Position numbers and translations under genes: made by a program
Shown: one piece after another, positions 8,540 through 16,520 of the stretch
Position numbering within the stretch: position 1 is the stretch's first letter
Layout: the number at the start of each line of letters is the position of its first letter
The notes under the pieces: generated by a model
Seen by the model: the letters and a program-made list of their open reading frames with translations, nothing else
Database searches by the model: none
Told to the model about the DNA's origin: nothing
DNA from: Pseudomonas guariconensis
GTDB lineage: Bacteria > Pseudomonadota > Gammaproteobacteria > Pseudomonadales > Pseudomonadaceae
Length of the DNA stretch: 64,000 nt
Direction of reading: 5' to 3'
Assembly: GCF_900102675.1 (NCBI RefSeq)
Contig: NZ_FMYX01000003.1
Coordinates: 1 to 64,000, forward strand

Positions 8540-8671
8540 TTAGCGGCAGCGGTTGCGCAGCGTCTGGACGATGTGCGTCCTGGGGTTGTTGCGCGCCTCT
8601 TCGACCGTGGTGAAACGGCCGGTTTCGGCATTGCGGCCAATCTTGCGAGTTGCAGGTTTCTTCCGAGCCAT
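8540..8671 (-). CDS. Small basic conserved protein between nrdA and nrdB (43 aa)
   Basis: This encodes 43 residues, beginning MARKKPATRKIGRNAETGRF and ending in a basic RNRCR tail. A good ribosome binding site (GGAAGA) precedes the ATG by 8 bases. Codon composition is normal for the genome and the protein is strongly positively charged (about a dozen Lys/Arg). I recognise no domain. I recall that similar tiny proteins of this type are annotated in pseudomonads as hypothetical, sometimes mislabelled as transporter fragments; it has no membrane segment. It lies downstream of the nrdA terminator and upstream of the nrdB NrdR box. Confidence 0.7.
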   Translation of the reverse strand: MARKKPATRKIGRNAETGRFTTVEEARNNPRTHIVQTLRNRCR

Positions 8672-8794
8672 CGTGATGTCTTCCGTGTGGGTCAGTGAAG
8701 CCCGTGTCCTGGCGTCCAGGGCACGGAGCAGTACTGTTTTATCCCTTCGCGAAAGCGACGTGCAGAGGGCAGAGTCTCTCGATGACGCGGATAC

Positions 8795-8838
8795 AAAAAT
8801 GCCGCAAGCGGCGCCTTAAGGCGCCTCCCACGGCATGG
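8795..8838 (-). terminator. nrdA intrinsic terminator
   Basis: Read on the minus strand, ATGCCG...CGGCAT encloses the perfect palindrome GGCGCCTTAAGGCGCC and is followed by TTTTT. It starts a few bases after the nrdA stop codon. It therefore should separate nrdA from the 43-residue gene and nrdB. Confidence 0.85.
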
Positions 8839-8842
8839 GGTG

Positions 8843-11722
8843 TTACTGGCAGGCTTCGCAGTCTGGCTCGTCGATCGCGCAGGCCTTAGGTACCGGGGCT
8901 GGGCCCGCTGCCTGGACCGGGGCGCTGTCGCCGCCGCTGGAAACAGCGTTGAGCTTGCCGGTGTTGATGGTCGACTTCTCGGTGCTGGTGGCGGCCAGGG
9001 CACGGAGGTAGTAGGTCGTCTTCAGACCACGGTACCAGGCCATGCGGTAGGTCACGTCCAGCTTCTTGCCCGAGGCGCCGGCGATGTACAGGTTCAGCGA
9101 CTGGGCCTGGTCGATCCACTTCTGGCGACGGGAGGCGGCATCGACGATCCACTTGGTCTCGACTTCGAACGCGGTGGCGTACAGGTCCTTGAGCTCTTGC
9201 GGAATACGCTCGATCTGCTGCACAGAACCGTCGTAGTACTTCAGGTCATTGATCATGACCGAGTCCCACAGGCCGCGAGCCTTGAGGTCACGGACCAGGT
9301 ACGGGTTGATCACGGTGAACTCGCCCGACAGGTTCGATTTGACGTACAGGTTCTGGTAGGTCGGCTCGATCGACTGCGAAACGCCGGTGATGTTGGCGAT
9401 GGTCGCGGTCGGCGCGATGGCCATGATGTTCGAGTTGCGGATGCCTTTCTTGACGCGCTCGCGGACAGGGGCCCAGTCCAGGGACTCTTCCAGGTTGACG
9501 TCGATGTACTTGGCGCCACGGGCTTCGATCAGGATCTGCTGGCTGTCCAGCGGCAGGATGCCCTTGGACCACAGGGAGCCTTCGAAGGTCTGGTATGCGC
9601 CGCGCTCGTCGGCCAGGTCACAGGATGCCTGGATGGCGTAGTAGCTGACCGCTTCCATCGACTTGTCGGCGAACTCGACCGCAGCGTCCGAGCCGTAGGG
9701 GATGTGCTGCAGGTACAGTGCGTCCTGGAAGCCCATGATGCCCAGGCCGACCGGACGGTGCTTGAAGTTCGAGTTCTGCGCCTGGGGCACCGAGTAGTAG
9801 TTGATGTCGATCACGTTGTCGAGCATGCGCACGGCAGTCTTGACGGTACGCGCCAGTTTCGCGGTGTCCAGCTTGCCGTCGACGATGTGGTTCGGCAGGT
9901 TGATCGAACCCAGGTTGCACACGGCGATTTCATCGGCGTTGGTGTTCAGGGTGATCTCGGTGCACAGGTTCGAGCTGTGGACCACGCCCACGTGCTGCTG
10001 CGGCGAACGCAGGTTGCACGGGTCCTTGAAGGTCAGCCATGGGTGGCCGGTCTCGAACAGCATCGACAGCATCTTGCGCCACAGGTCTTTGGCCTGGACA
10101 GTCTTGAACACCTTGATCTTGTTGTACTCGGTCAGGGCTTCGTAGTACTCGTAGCGCTCTTCGAAGGCCTTGCCGGTCAGGTCGTGCAGATCAGGCACTT
10201 CCGAAGGCGAGAACAGGGTCCACTTGCCGTCGTCGAAGACGCGCTTCATGAACAGGTCCGGGATCCAGTTGGCGGTGTTCATGTCGTGGGTGCGACGACG
10301 GTCGTCACCGGTGTTCTTGCGCAGCTCGAGGAATTCCTCGATGTCCAGGTGCCAGGTTTCCAGGTAGGCGCAGACCGCGCCCTTGCGCTTGCCGCCCTGG
10401 TTGACCGCGACGGCGGTGTCGTTGACGACTTTCAGGAACGGCACGACGCCTTGCGACTTGCCGTTGGTGCCCTTGATGTACGAACCCAGGGCGCGTACCG
10501 GAGTCCAGTCATTGCCCAGGCCACCCGCAAACTTCGACAGCATGGCGTTGTCGTGGATGGCTTTGTAGATGCCCGACAGGTCATCCGGCACGGTGGTCAG
10601 GTAGCAGCTCGACAGCTGCGGACGCAGGGTACCGGCGTTGAACAGGGTCGGGGTCGAAGCCATGTAATCGAACGAGGAGAGCAGGTTGTAGAACTCGATC
10701 GCACGGGCTTCTTTGTCTTTTTCCTGCAGCGCCAGGCCCATGGCCACGCGCATGAAGAACACCTGTGGCAGCTCGAAACGTACGCCATCCTTGTGGATGA
10801 AGTAGCGGTCGTACAGGGTCTGCAGGCCCAGGTAGGTGAACTGTTGGTCACGCTCGTGCTCGATGGCCTTGCCCAGACGCTCCAGGTCGTAGCCTTTGAG
10901 GGCAGGGTCGAGCAGCTCGAACTCGACGCCTTTCTCGACGTAGGCCGGCAGGGCCTTGGCGTACAAGTCGGCCATTTCGTGGTGGGTGGCGCTGTCGGCC
11001 ACGCCCAGGAAGCCCAGGGCCTCGGCACGCAGGGTGTCCATCAGCAGGCGCGCGGTGACGAAGGAGTAGTTCGGCTCGCGCTCGACCAGGGTACGGGCGG
11101 TCATAACCAGGGCGGTGTTGACGTCCTTGATGGCCACGCCGTCGTACAGGTTCTTCAGGGTGTCGCGCTGGATCAGCTCGCCATCGACTTCGGCCAGGCC
11201 TTCGCAGGCTTCGCTGATGATGGTGTTCAGGCGCGCCATGTCCAGCGGCGCCAGGCTGCCGTCGGCCAGGGTGATGCGGATGCTTGGGTGCGGCTCGACC
11301 ACGGATTCGGTGTTGGCGCGGGTGGCACGCTCCTTGGCGCGCTGTTCGCGGTAGATCACATAGTCACGGGCGACTTTTTGCTCGCCGGCGCGCATCAGGG
11401 CCAGTTCGACCTGGTCCTGGATTTCCTCGATGTGGATGGTGCCACCCGATGGCATGCGACGTTTGAAGGTCGCGGTGACCTGCTCGGTCAGGCGAGCGAC
11501 GGTGTCGTGGATGCGCGACGAGGCAGCGGCGGTGCCGCCTTCAACTGCGAGGAACGCCTTGGTGATGGCCACGGTGATCTTGTCGTCGGTGTAGGGAACG
11601 ACAGTACCGTTACGCTTGATCACGCGCAGTTGACCGGGTGCGGTCGCGGCCAGATCCTGGTTCGAATCGGCGGCCTGCGGCACCTTGGCCTGCGGGTTCT
11701 CGCGAGTTGTGTCGGTTTGCAT
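8843..11722 (-). CDS. nrdA: Ribonucleoside-diphosphate reductase, alpha subunit (class Ia)
   Basis: This is the 959-residue catalytic R1 subunit, which reduces NDPs to dNDPs. It is longer than E. coli NrdA (761) because the N-terminus carries two ATP-cone modules: residues about 32-125 (RVIKRNGTVVPYTDDKI) and a second one from about 145 (IRITLADGSLAPLDMARLN). The catalytic barrel has the active-site Cys residues in LSSCYLTTVP, NLCTEITLN and CNLGSINLP, and the radical-transfer pair in INYYSVPQ. The C-terminal redox pair is C955 and C958 in DCEACQ. It is transcribed leftwards from a promoter about 410 bases upstream with NrdR boxes and a DnaA box. A perfect hairpin terminator ends it. Confidence 0.97.
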   Translation of the reverse strand: MQTDTTRENPQAKVPQAADSNQDLAATAPGQLRVIKRNGTVVPYTDDKITVAITKAFLAVEGGTAAASSRIHDTVARLTEQVTATFKRRMPSGGTIHIEEIQDQVELALMRAGEQKVARDYVIYREQRAKERATRANTESVVEPHPSIRITLADGSLAPLDMARLNTIISEACEGLAEVDGELIQRDTLKNLYDGVAIKDVNTALVMTARTLVEREPNYSFVTARLLMDTLRAEALGFLGVADSATHHEMADLYAKALPAYVEKGVEFELLDPALKGYDLERLGKAIEHERDQQFTYLGLQTLYDRYFIHKDGVRFELPQVFFMRVAMGLALQEKDKEARAIEFYNLLSSFDYMASTPTLFNAGTLRPQLSSCYLTTVPDDLSGIYKAIHDNAMLSKFAGGLGNDWTPVRALGSYIKGTNGKSQGVVPFLKVVNDTAVAVNQGGKRKGAVCAYLETWHLDIEEFLELRKNTGDDRRRTHDMNTANWIPDLFMKRVFDDGKWTLFSPSEVPDLHDLTGKAFEERYEYYEALTEYNKIKVFKTVQAKDLWRKMLSMLFETGHPWLTFKDPCNLRSPQQHVGVVHSSNLCTEITLNTNADEIAVCNLGSINLPNHIVDGKLDTAKLARTVKTAVRMLDNVIDINYYSVPQAQNSNFKHRPVGLGIMGFQDALYLQHIPYGSDAAVEFADKSMEAVSYYAIQASCDLADERGAYQTFEGSLWSKGILPLDSQQILIEARGAKYIDVNLEESLDWAPVRERVKKGIRNSNIMAIAPTATIANITGVSQSIEPTYQNLYVKSNLSGEFTVINPYLVRDLKARGLWDSVMINDLKYYDGSVQQIERIPQELKDLYATAFEVETKWIVDAASRRQKWIDQAQSLNLYIAGASGKKLDVTYRMAWYRGLKTTYYLRALAATSTEKSTINTGKLNAVSSGGDSAPVQAAGPAPVPKACAIDEPDCEACQ

Positions 11723-12139
11723 GGGTGGGTGTCTCCACAGTTTCTATATTGTTCAGGCGCCTTTGGGGCGCCCACCGTTCCATCCACTAGCCTGATGGCC
11801 ACGCGCGGGGACGCGCATGCACGCGCATCCGCCCGCTCGGGCGTACCGACTTCGGGACAGACTCAGGAATAAGGGGCAATAACCTGCCGCTCCCTGGCCG
11901 AAGTCAAAGGTTTTGGGCTGAGCCCAAAAACTGTTGCTGATGAGTGCCAGGCCTGGCCTGCAACACCCATGCCCGAACAAGTCCCTGGATGGGCTTGCCT
12001 CGGTCGCCTCCGCAGGAGCGGTTTGGCTGTTGGAATCACGTTAAGTTCAGCCAGACAAATCGCTTGAACTTCTCTGTTGACTTGTGTTTGTGATTTTGCT
12101 CGAACCCCAATATCTAGTGGTTCGCTGCGATGGGGATAC
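11723..12139 (-). promoter_or_regulatory. Unusually long nrdA 5' leader
   Basis: The predicted -10 at 12140-12145 places transcription start near 12133, giving an untranslated leader of about 410 nt before the nrdA ATG. It contains a perfect hairpin at 11909-11931 (TTTTGGGC-TGA-GCCCAAAA) and a second at 11756-11772 (GGCGCC/GGCGCCC), about 35 nt from the start codon. No convincing gene or known riboswitch class is visible. Confidence 0.5.
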
Positions 12140-12151
12140 AAGATAATGCGG
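12105..12151 (-). promoter_or_regulatory. Tandem NrdR boxes of nrdA
   Basis: Box 1 is CCCCAATATCTAGTGG (12105-12120), whose complement CCACTAGATATTGGGG has the NrdR core. Box 2, 12136-12151 (ATACAAGATAATGCGG), is weaker. Their centres are 31 bp apart, about three helical turns, as expected for paired NrdR sites. Box 2 overlaps the predicted -10, so binding would block RNA polymerase. Confidence 0.75.
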
Positions 12152-12168
12152 TATCAGGGGCTTTGCAA
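12140..12168 (-). promoter_or_regulatory. nrdA sigma-70 promoter
   Basis: On the minus strand, -35 TTGCAA (12168-12163) and -10 TATCTT (12145-12140) are separated by exactly 17 bases. The -10 lies inside NrdR box 2. Confidence 0.65.
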
Positions 12169-12178
12169 GGTGAGCGCC

Positions 12179-12187
12179 TGTGGATAA
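12179..12187 (-). promoter_or_regulatory. Consensus DnaA box upstream of nrdA promoter
   Basis: TGTGGATAA is the complement of the perfect DnaA box TTATCCACA. It lies 10 bp upstream of the nrdA -35 element. DnaA is a known regulator of nrdAB in E. coli; direct regulation here is inferred. Confidence 0.65.
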
Positions 12188-12500
12188 CTTGTGCGTACTT
12201 TGTGTGTGATCCGTGGGTATTCGCTGTAGGCCTTGTCCTAGCTGGCCTTCACTTTTTTTCTGCGTTCCCATGCCCTGTCGCTGATTTTTTCGGGCGCGAA
12301 CCCTATCACAAAAATCGTCCCGGCCGAGGGCCTGCGACAGGCGGCTTGGCGTGGTTGGCAGGGGCGAGGGTGGGACGTAGTATCCGGGGGCAATGTTGCC
12401 TTTTGGTGAACGGTGGCTGACGGGCCCGATGCCATCGCCGGTTGTACACTGCAACGCCAGCAGGCGGCTCCAGAACAAGAATAATCAGTGAAGGCGGACC
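12188..12500. other. Gap between nrdA promoter and response regulator gene
   Basis: The stretch is non-coding with several T-runs (about 12250-12257 and 12284-12289). I found no clear promoter boxes, repeat or RNA gene. The promoter of the rightward two-component operon must lie here. Confidence 0.4.
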
Positions 12501-13214
12501 ATGGACCAGCCCAACAATCGGATTTTGATCGTCGAGGACGACCAGCGACTGGCGGAACTCACCGCCGAGTATCTGCAGGCCAACGGCTACGAGGTGGCAG
12601 TGGAGGGCGATGGCGGTCGGGCGGCGCGGCGTATCATCGACAGCCAGCCGGACCTTGTGATCCTCGACCTGATGCTGCCCGGCGAAGATGGCCTGAGCAT
12701 CTGTCGACGCATCCGCGGGCAATACGCCGGCCCCATCCTCATGCTCACCGCTCGCAGCGATGAACTCGATCAGGTCCAGGGCCTGGACATGGGCGCCGAT
12801 GACTATGTGTGCAAACCGGTGCGTCCACGCTTGCTGCTGGCGCGCATCACCGCCTTGCTGCGGCGCAGCGAAGCCCCGCAGAGCAAGCGTCAGGAGCTGC
12901 AGTTCGGTGCATTGCGCATCGACAGCCGCGTGCGCGAGGCCTGGTTGGGCGAGCAGGCGATCGAACTGACCGGCGCCGAGTTCGACCTGCTCTGGTTGTT
13001 GAGCAGCAATGCCGGGCGGGTGTTGTCTCGCGAAGAGATCTTCACCTCCTTGCGTGGCGTCGGCTACGACGGCCAGGACCGCTCGATCGATGTGCGTATT
13101 TCCAAGATCCGCCCCAAGATAGGTGATGACCCGATCCACCCGCGTCTGATCAAGACCCTGCGTAGCAAGGGCTACCTGTTCGTCGGCGAGACCGCCCAGG
13201 CAGCGGCCCCGTGA
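12501..13214 (+). CDS. rstA: RstA-like OmpR-family response regulator
   Basis: This is a 237-residue two-component regulator. The receiver domain (1-120) has the acidic pocket EDD at 12-14, the phospho-acceptor D56 in LVILDLMLPGEDG and Lys in CKPV. The C-terminal winged helix (about 135-230) contains RGVGYDGQDRSIDVRISKIR. This closely resembles the E. coli RstA recognition region and is the reason for the symbol. Start ATG 12501 is preceded by GGCGGACC, a weak ribosome site. The stop overlaps the GTG start of the sensor kinase gene by 4 bases, so the two are translationally coupled. The signal sensed in Pseudomonas is not known to me. Confidence 0.85.
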   Translation: MDQPNNRILIVEDDQRLAELTAEYLQANGYEVAVEGDGGRAARRIIDSQPDLVILDLMLPGEDGLSICRRIRGQYAGPILMLTARSDELDQVQGLDMGADDYVCKPVRPRLLLARITALLRRSEAPQSKRQELQFGALRIDSRVREAWLGEQAIELTGAEFDLLWLLSSNAGRVLSREEIFTSLRGVGYDGQDRSIDVRISKIRPKIGDDPIHPRLIKTLRSKGYLFVGETAQAAAP

Positions 13215-14815
13215 ATTCGATCTTCTTGCGCATTTACGGTGGCATGCTCGCCGTGCTGGTGCTGGTGGCAGTGCTTGGGGTGCTCAGCCTGCATCTGGTC
13301 AACCAGGTGCGCGCTGAACGGCACCGCGAGGGACTGGCCCAAGGCACCTTCAGCCTCATGGCGGACAACCTGGCCCTGCAAGATCCGGTCGAGCGCAAGC
13401 GCTCGCTGTTGATCTGGGAGCGCTTGCTCGGCGTGCCGCTGGACTTGCAGCCGGCCTCGGCCTTCACCTTGGATGGTGGCCAGCGCACGCGCCTTCGTCG
13501 GGGCCTGGTGGTGGTGGAAAAGACCGGCCCGCATGCCGTGCGCGTCTTGCGCCAGATCGGCGATGAAGACCAGCTGTTGGTGGCCCAGGTCAAGCAGGTC
13601 AGTGAACAGTTGGCCCGCGCCACGCTCTATCTACTGGCCGATGAGCTGGTGCGCTACCCGGTCGCCGAACAGCAGCGACGTCTGGCCGAGATCAGCAAGA
13701 GCAAGGGCTTTGGTTTCGACATCGCCCTGCAGCGCCTGGAGCGGGCAGGGCTGGACGACGACCAGCGGCGCCGGGTGGAGGAGGGCGACACGGTGATGGC
13801 GTTGGGCAAAGATGGCGATTCGGTGCGGGTGTTTTCCGGATTGACTGGCTCACCCTGGGTGCTGGAGATCGGGCCGTTGCATCAGCTCAACCCGTATCCG
13901 CCGCAGTTGCTGGTCCTCATCGCCTTCCTTGGTTTGTGCCTGATCGGCCTGGTGGTGTACCTGCTGGTGCGCCAGCTGGAGCGACGCCTGTCGGGGCTGG
14001 AGGTCGCGGCCACGCGCATTGCCCAGGGCAGCCTGGAGACCCGCGTGCCCGAGGGGGACGCCGACTCGGTGGGGCGCCTGGCCGAGGCCTTCAATGGCAT
14101 GGCCGAGCATCTGCAGCGTTCCTTGACCATGCAGCGCGAGCTGGTGCGGGCGGTGTCCCATGAGTTGCGTACACCCGTGGCGCGCCTGCGCTTTGGCCTG
14201 GAAATGATCGAAAGCGCCAGCAACGAGCAGGCCAGGGCCAAGCACCTGGCTGGGATGGACAGCGACATCCAGGACCTGGACAAACTGGTGGACGAGATGC
14301 TGACCTACGCCCGCCTGGAGCAGGGCACACCGGCCTTGAAATTCCAGGCGGTGGACCTCGACGCCCTGCTCGAGCGCGTGATCCAGGAGCTGTCGCCGTT
14401 GCGGGTCGAGGTCAAGGTGGTACGCGGCGACTGCCAGGGTGCGGATGCGGCAGGCGCCTGGGTCGATGCCGAACCCCGCTACCTGCACCGGGCGCTGCAG
14501 AACCTGGTGGGCAATGCCATGCGGCACGCCGAATCCCAGGTCAGGTTGAGCTATCAATTGGGCCTGGAGCGCTGCCGCATCGATGTGGAAGACGATGGGC
14601 CCGGAATTCCCGAAGGGGTCTGGGATCGCATCTTCACCCCTTTCACCCGCCTCGACGACAGCCGTACCCGCGCCTCCGGCGGGCATGGCCTGGGGTTGTC
14701 GATCGTGCGCCGGATCATCTACTGGCACGGGGGCCGGGCAATGGTCGGACGCAGCGAGGCGTTGGGCGGGGCCTGCTTCAGCCTGATCTGGCCGAGCCAC
14801 CGGCCGCAGGTCTAG
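13211..14815 (+). CDS. rstB: RstB-like sensor histidine kinase
   Basis: This is a 534-residue inner-membrane kinase that partners the preceding regulator. Transmembrane segment 1 is at about residues 8-30, a periplasmic domain spans about 31-230, and segment 2 is at about 232-253. HAMP follows, then the HisKA box VSHELRTPVARLRFG with phospho-acceptor H317. The ATPase domain has N, G1 (DDGPGIP) and G2 (GHGLGLSIV) boxes. Start is GTG 13211 within the GTGA overlap. Only 3 bases separate its stop from the stop of the convergent phosphopantetheinyl transferase gene, with no terminator hairpin between them. Confidence 0.88.
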   Translation: MNSIFLRIYGGMLAVLVLVAVLGVLSLHLVNQVRAERHREGLAQGTFSLMADNLALQDPVERKRSLLIWERLLGVPLDLQPASAFTLDGGQRTRLRRGLVVVEKTGPHAVRVLRQIGDEDQLLVAQVKQVSEQLARATLYLLADELVRYPVAEQQRRLAEISKSKGFGFDIALQRLERAGLDDDQRRRVEEGDTVMALGKDGDSVRVFSGLTGSPWVLEIGPLHQLNPYPPQLLVLIAFLGLCLIGLVVYLLVRQLERRLSGLEVAATRIAQGSLETRVPEGDADSVGRLAEAFNGMAEHLQRSLTMQRELVRAVSHELRTPVARLRFGLEMIESASNEQARAKHLAGMDSDIQDLDKLVDEMLTYARLEQGTPALKFQAVDLDALLERVIQELSPLRVEVKVVRGDCQGADAAGAWVDAEPRYLHRALQNLVGNAMRHAESQVRLSYQLGLERCRIDVEDDGPGIPEGVWDRIFTPFTRLDDSRTRASGGHGLGLSIVRRIIYWHGGRAMVGRSEALGGACFSLIWPSHRPQV

Positions 14816-14818
14816 GGG

Positions 14819-15520
14819 TTATACGTTGATCAGGCTGAGCAGGTAGCCATCCTGGACACAGAACTGACCTTCCAGCTCGCGGCCAGCCTGCCAGTCGGCT
14901 GAAAGGTCGGTGAGCAGGCGCAGGCGGGCATAACCCTCGACAGACCATTCCAGCAGCTCGGCGTGTTCGAAGTAGAAGCGCTGCCGGGTCAAGGGGTAGA
15001 GCGCTTTGAACAGGCTTTCCTTGAGTGAGAACGTCAACGTCACGCCCAGGCCGAGCTGGCTATAGTCCAGGCGCTGGAGCTCGGCGGGGGTGAGGATCTC
15101 GCCAGCCAGGCGTTCGGCGCGTTCGTCGTTCAGCAAGGATTCCTGGTCCAGGCCCAGGCCAGCGCTGTCGCCATCGGCAGCAACCACAGCGGCGGCCCAG
15201 CCTTTGCCATGGGTGATCGAGCCGTGAATGCCGGCCGGCCAGATCGGCGAACGGTCCTCATGGGTGGCGGGCACGTAGTCGCGTCCATCCAGCGCATGCA
15301 GCGCCGCACGTGCGCAGACCCGGCCTGCCAGGTACTCGGCCTGGCGCTTGGCCACCGAGCGCTGCAGGCTGGCGCTTTGTTCGATGCCGGCGCGCTGGAA
15401 GTCGTCCGGCGCCAGGCGCGCGGGGTCGAAGGTGCAACTGACCAACACCGCGCCGGGAACCGGGCGGGGCAGGGGCCAGTGGTGCTTGAGGGGGGAGCAG
15501 CAGGTGGGGTGTCTGGTCAT
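14819..15520 (-). CDS. 4'-phosphopantetheinyl transferase (EntD/PcpS-like)
   Basis: This enzyme moves the phosphopantetheine arm of CoA onto a Ser of acyl, peptidyl or aryl carrier proteins. The 233-residue length fits the EntD/PcpS type. Visible motifs are GRVCARAAL, PIWPAGIHGSITHGKGW, the Mg-binding GLGLDQE and the FSLKESLFKAL helix with its catalytic Glu and Lys. I chose ATG 15520 (MTRHPTCC) because homology starts shortly after; upstream frame extensions are unsupported. In fluorescent pseudomonads one such enzyme often serves both primary and siderophore carrier proteins, but that role is inference here. Confidence 0.88.
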   Translation of the reverse strand: MTRHPTCCSPLKHHWPLPRPVPGAVLVSCTFDPARLAPDDFQRAGIEQSASLQRSVAKRQAEYLAGRVCARAALHALDGRDYVPATHEDRSPIWPAGIHGSITHGKGWAAAVVAADGDSAGLGLDQESLLNDERAERLAGEILTPAELQRLDYSQLGLGVTLTFSLKESLFKALYPLTRQRFYFEHAELLEWSVEGYARLRLLTDLSADWQAGRELEGQFCVQDGYLLSLINV

Positions 15521-15597
15521 GGTGAGTATTGTGCCAGTGGCGCCCTGATGCGCAAACCAGGCGTGTGCCGCACCCTCGACCGCCACCCCGACAGTCT

Positions 15598-16389
15598 TCA
15601 GTCGAAGGACTTCTTGAGGAAGGCCTGCATGTCCGCCCACGAGCGGTCATCTGCCTCTTTGTTATAGCCAATGTCCGGCCCGCCATGGTCGCCGTGGCTC
15701 AAGCGGTCGGCATCGGGATTGGTGAATCCATGCTTGGCTCCGGCAATGGAGACGAATGTCATGTCGGCGCCGGCGCTTTGCATTTCCTGCTTGAACGCTG
15801 CCACTTGCGCTGGCGGGATCATGCTGTCGGCCTCGCCGTGCTCTACCAGGATTTTCGCCCTGATCACACCCGGCTTGGCTGGCGTCTGAGTGGCCAGTGG
15901 GCCATGGAAGCTCACCACGGCGTCGAGTTTCTCGCCTCGGCGCGCGGCATCGAGCACTACCTTGCCGCCGAAGCAGTAACCGACCGCCGCCAACTGATGT
16001 TTATTGGTGTTGGGTTGGATTTTCAGCAGCTCAAGCCCCGCATCGAAGCGCCGTGCAGCAGCCTTGGGGTCCTTCGTCGCCGCCACCATGAACGCTTGGG
16101 CGTCCTTCGGATGTTCGGTGTGCTTGCCATCGCCATACATGTCGATGGCCAAGGCGTTGTAACCCAGCGCCGCCAGGTCCCGGGCCCGGCGCTTGGCATA
16201 GTCGTTCAGCCCCCACCATTCATGCACCACGATAATGCCGGGGCGCTTGCCCTCGACTGCATCGTCGTAAGCGTAGTAGCCCACCAGGCGCTGGCCATCG
16301 GCGTCCTGATAGGGAATTTCGCGGGTCTGCACCGCCGCCTGGGCGACGGCAGCGCTGCACAACAGGGCCAGGGCAAGCAGGGAACGCAT
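15598..16389 (-). CDS. Secreted dienelactone hydrolase family protein
   Basis: This is a 263-residue alpha/beta hydrolase with a cleavable signal peptide (MRSLLALALLCSAAVAQA), so it is probably periplasmic. The DLH triad is visible: nucleophile Cys in VGYCFGGKVVLD, Asp in VEHGEADSMI and His in AKHGFTNPDADR. The substrate is unknown, and export makes classical chlorocatechol degradation unlikely. The gene is divergent from oprH and its start lies only 33 bp from the first PhoP-type repeat. PhoP could therefore influence it. Confidence 0.85.
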   Translation of the reverse strand: MRSLLALALLCSAAVAQAAVQTREIPYQDADGQRLVGYYAYDDAVEGKRPGIIVVHEWWGLNDYAKRRARDLAALGYNALAIDMYGDGKHTEHPKDAQAFMVAATKDPKAAARRFDAGLELLKIQPNTNKHQLAAVGYCFGGKVVLDAARRGEKLDAVVSFHGPLATQTPAKPGVIRAKILVEHGEADSMIPPAQVAAFKQEMQSAGADMTFVSIAGAKHGFTNPDADRLSHGDHGGPDIGYNKEADDRSWADMQAFLKKSFD

Positions 16390-16421
16390 GGTCGGTACTC
16401 CTTGGGCAAAGGGTGCGATTC

Positions 16422-16477
16422 GTTCAGCCGGGGTTCAGTCAGGGTTCAGCCGCGGTTCAGGGCTCACTCCCTACTCT
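16422..16477 (+). promoter_or_regulatory. Four phased PhoP-type repeats and -10 of oprH
   Basis: GTTCAG occurs four times at exactly 11-bp steps (16422, 16433, 16444 and 16455), each as a GTTCAG-N5 direct repeat. TACTCT (16472-16477) starts 11 bp after the last repeat and fits a -10 element. This geometry is typical of PhoP-activated promoters, where the box replaces the -35. It lies 44 bp upstream of the oprH start. Confidence 0.8.
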
Positions 16478-16520
16478 AGCCACCAGACACAGACATCGCA
16501 TCCAACTGGAGTATCCCACC

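Noticed and set aside
11797..11830. Repeated ACGCGCATGC-like units in the nrdA leader
   Set aside because: The repeat is only two imperfect units in GC-rich sequence and could be chance.
8840..11872. A 1010-residue open frame on the plus strand across nrdA
   Set aside because: It is the antisense shadow of nrdA, produced by GC-rich codon bias. The minus-strand frame encodes full NrdA motifs and the plus frame has no domains, only Gly/Val/Asp/Gln-rich sequence.
12245..12310. T-runs suggesting a small RNA terminator near 12257 and 12289
   Set aside because: No clear stem precedes either run and no promoter boxes were found, so I do not call an RNA gene.
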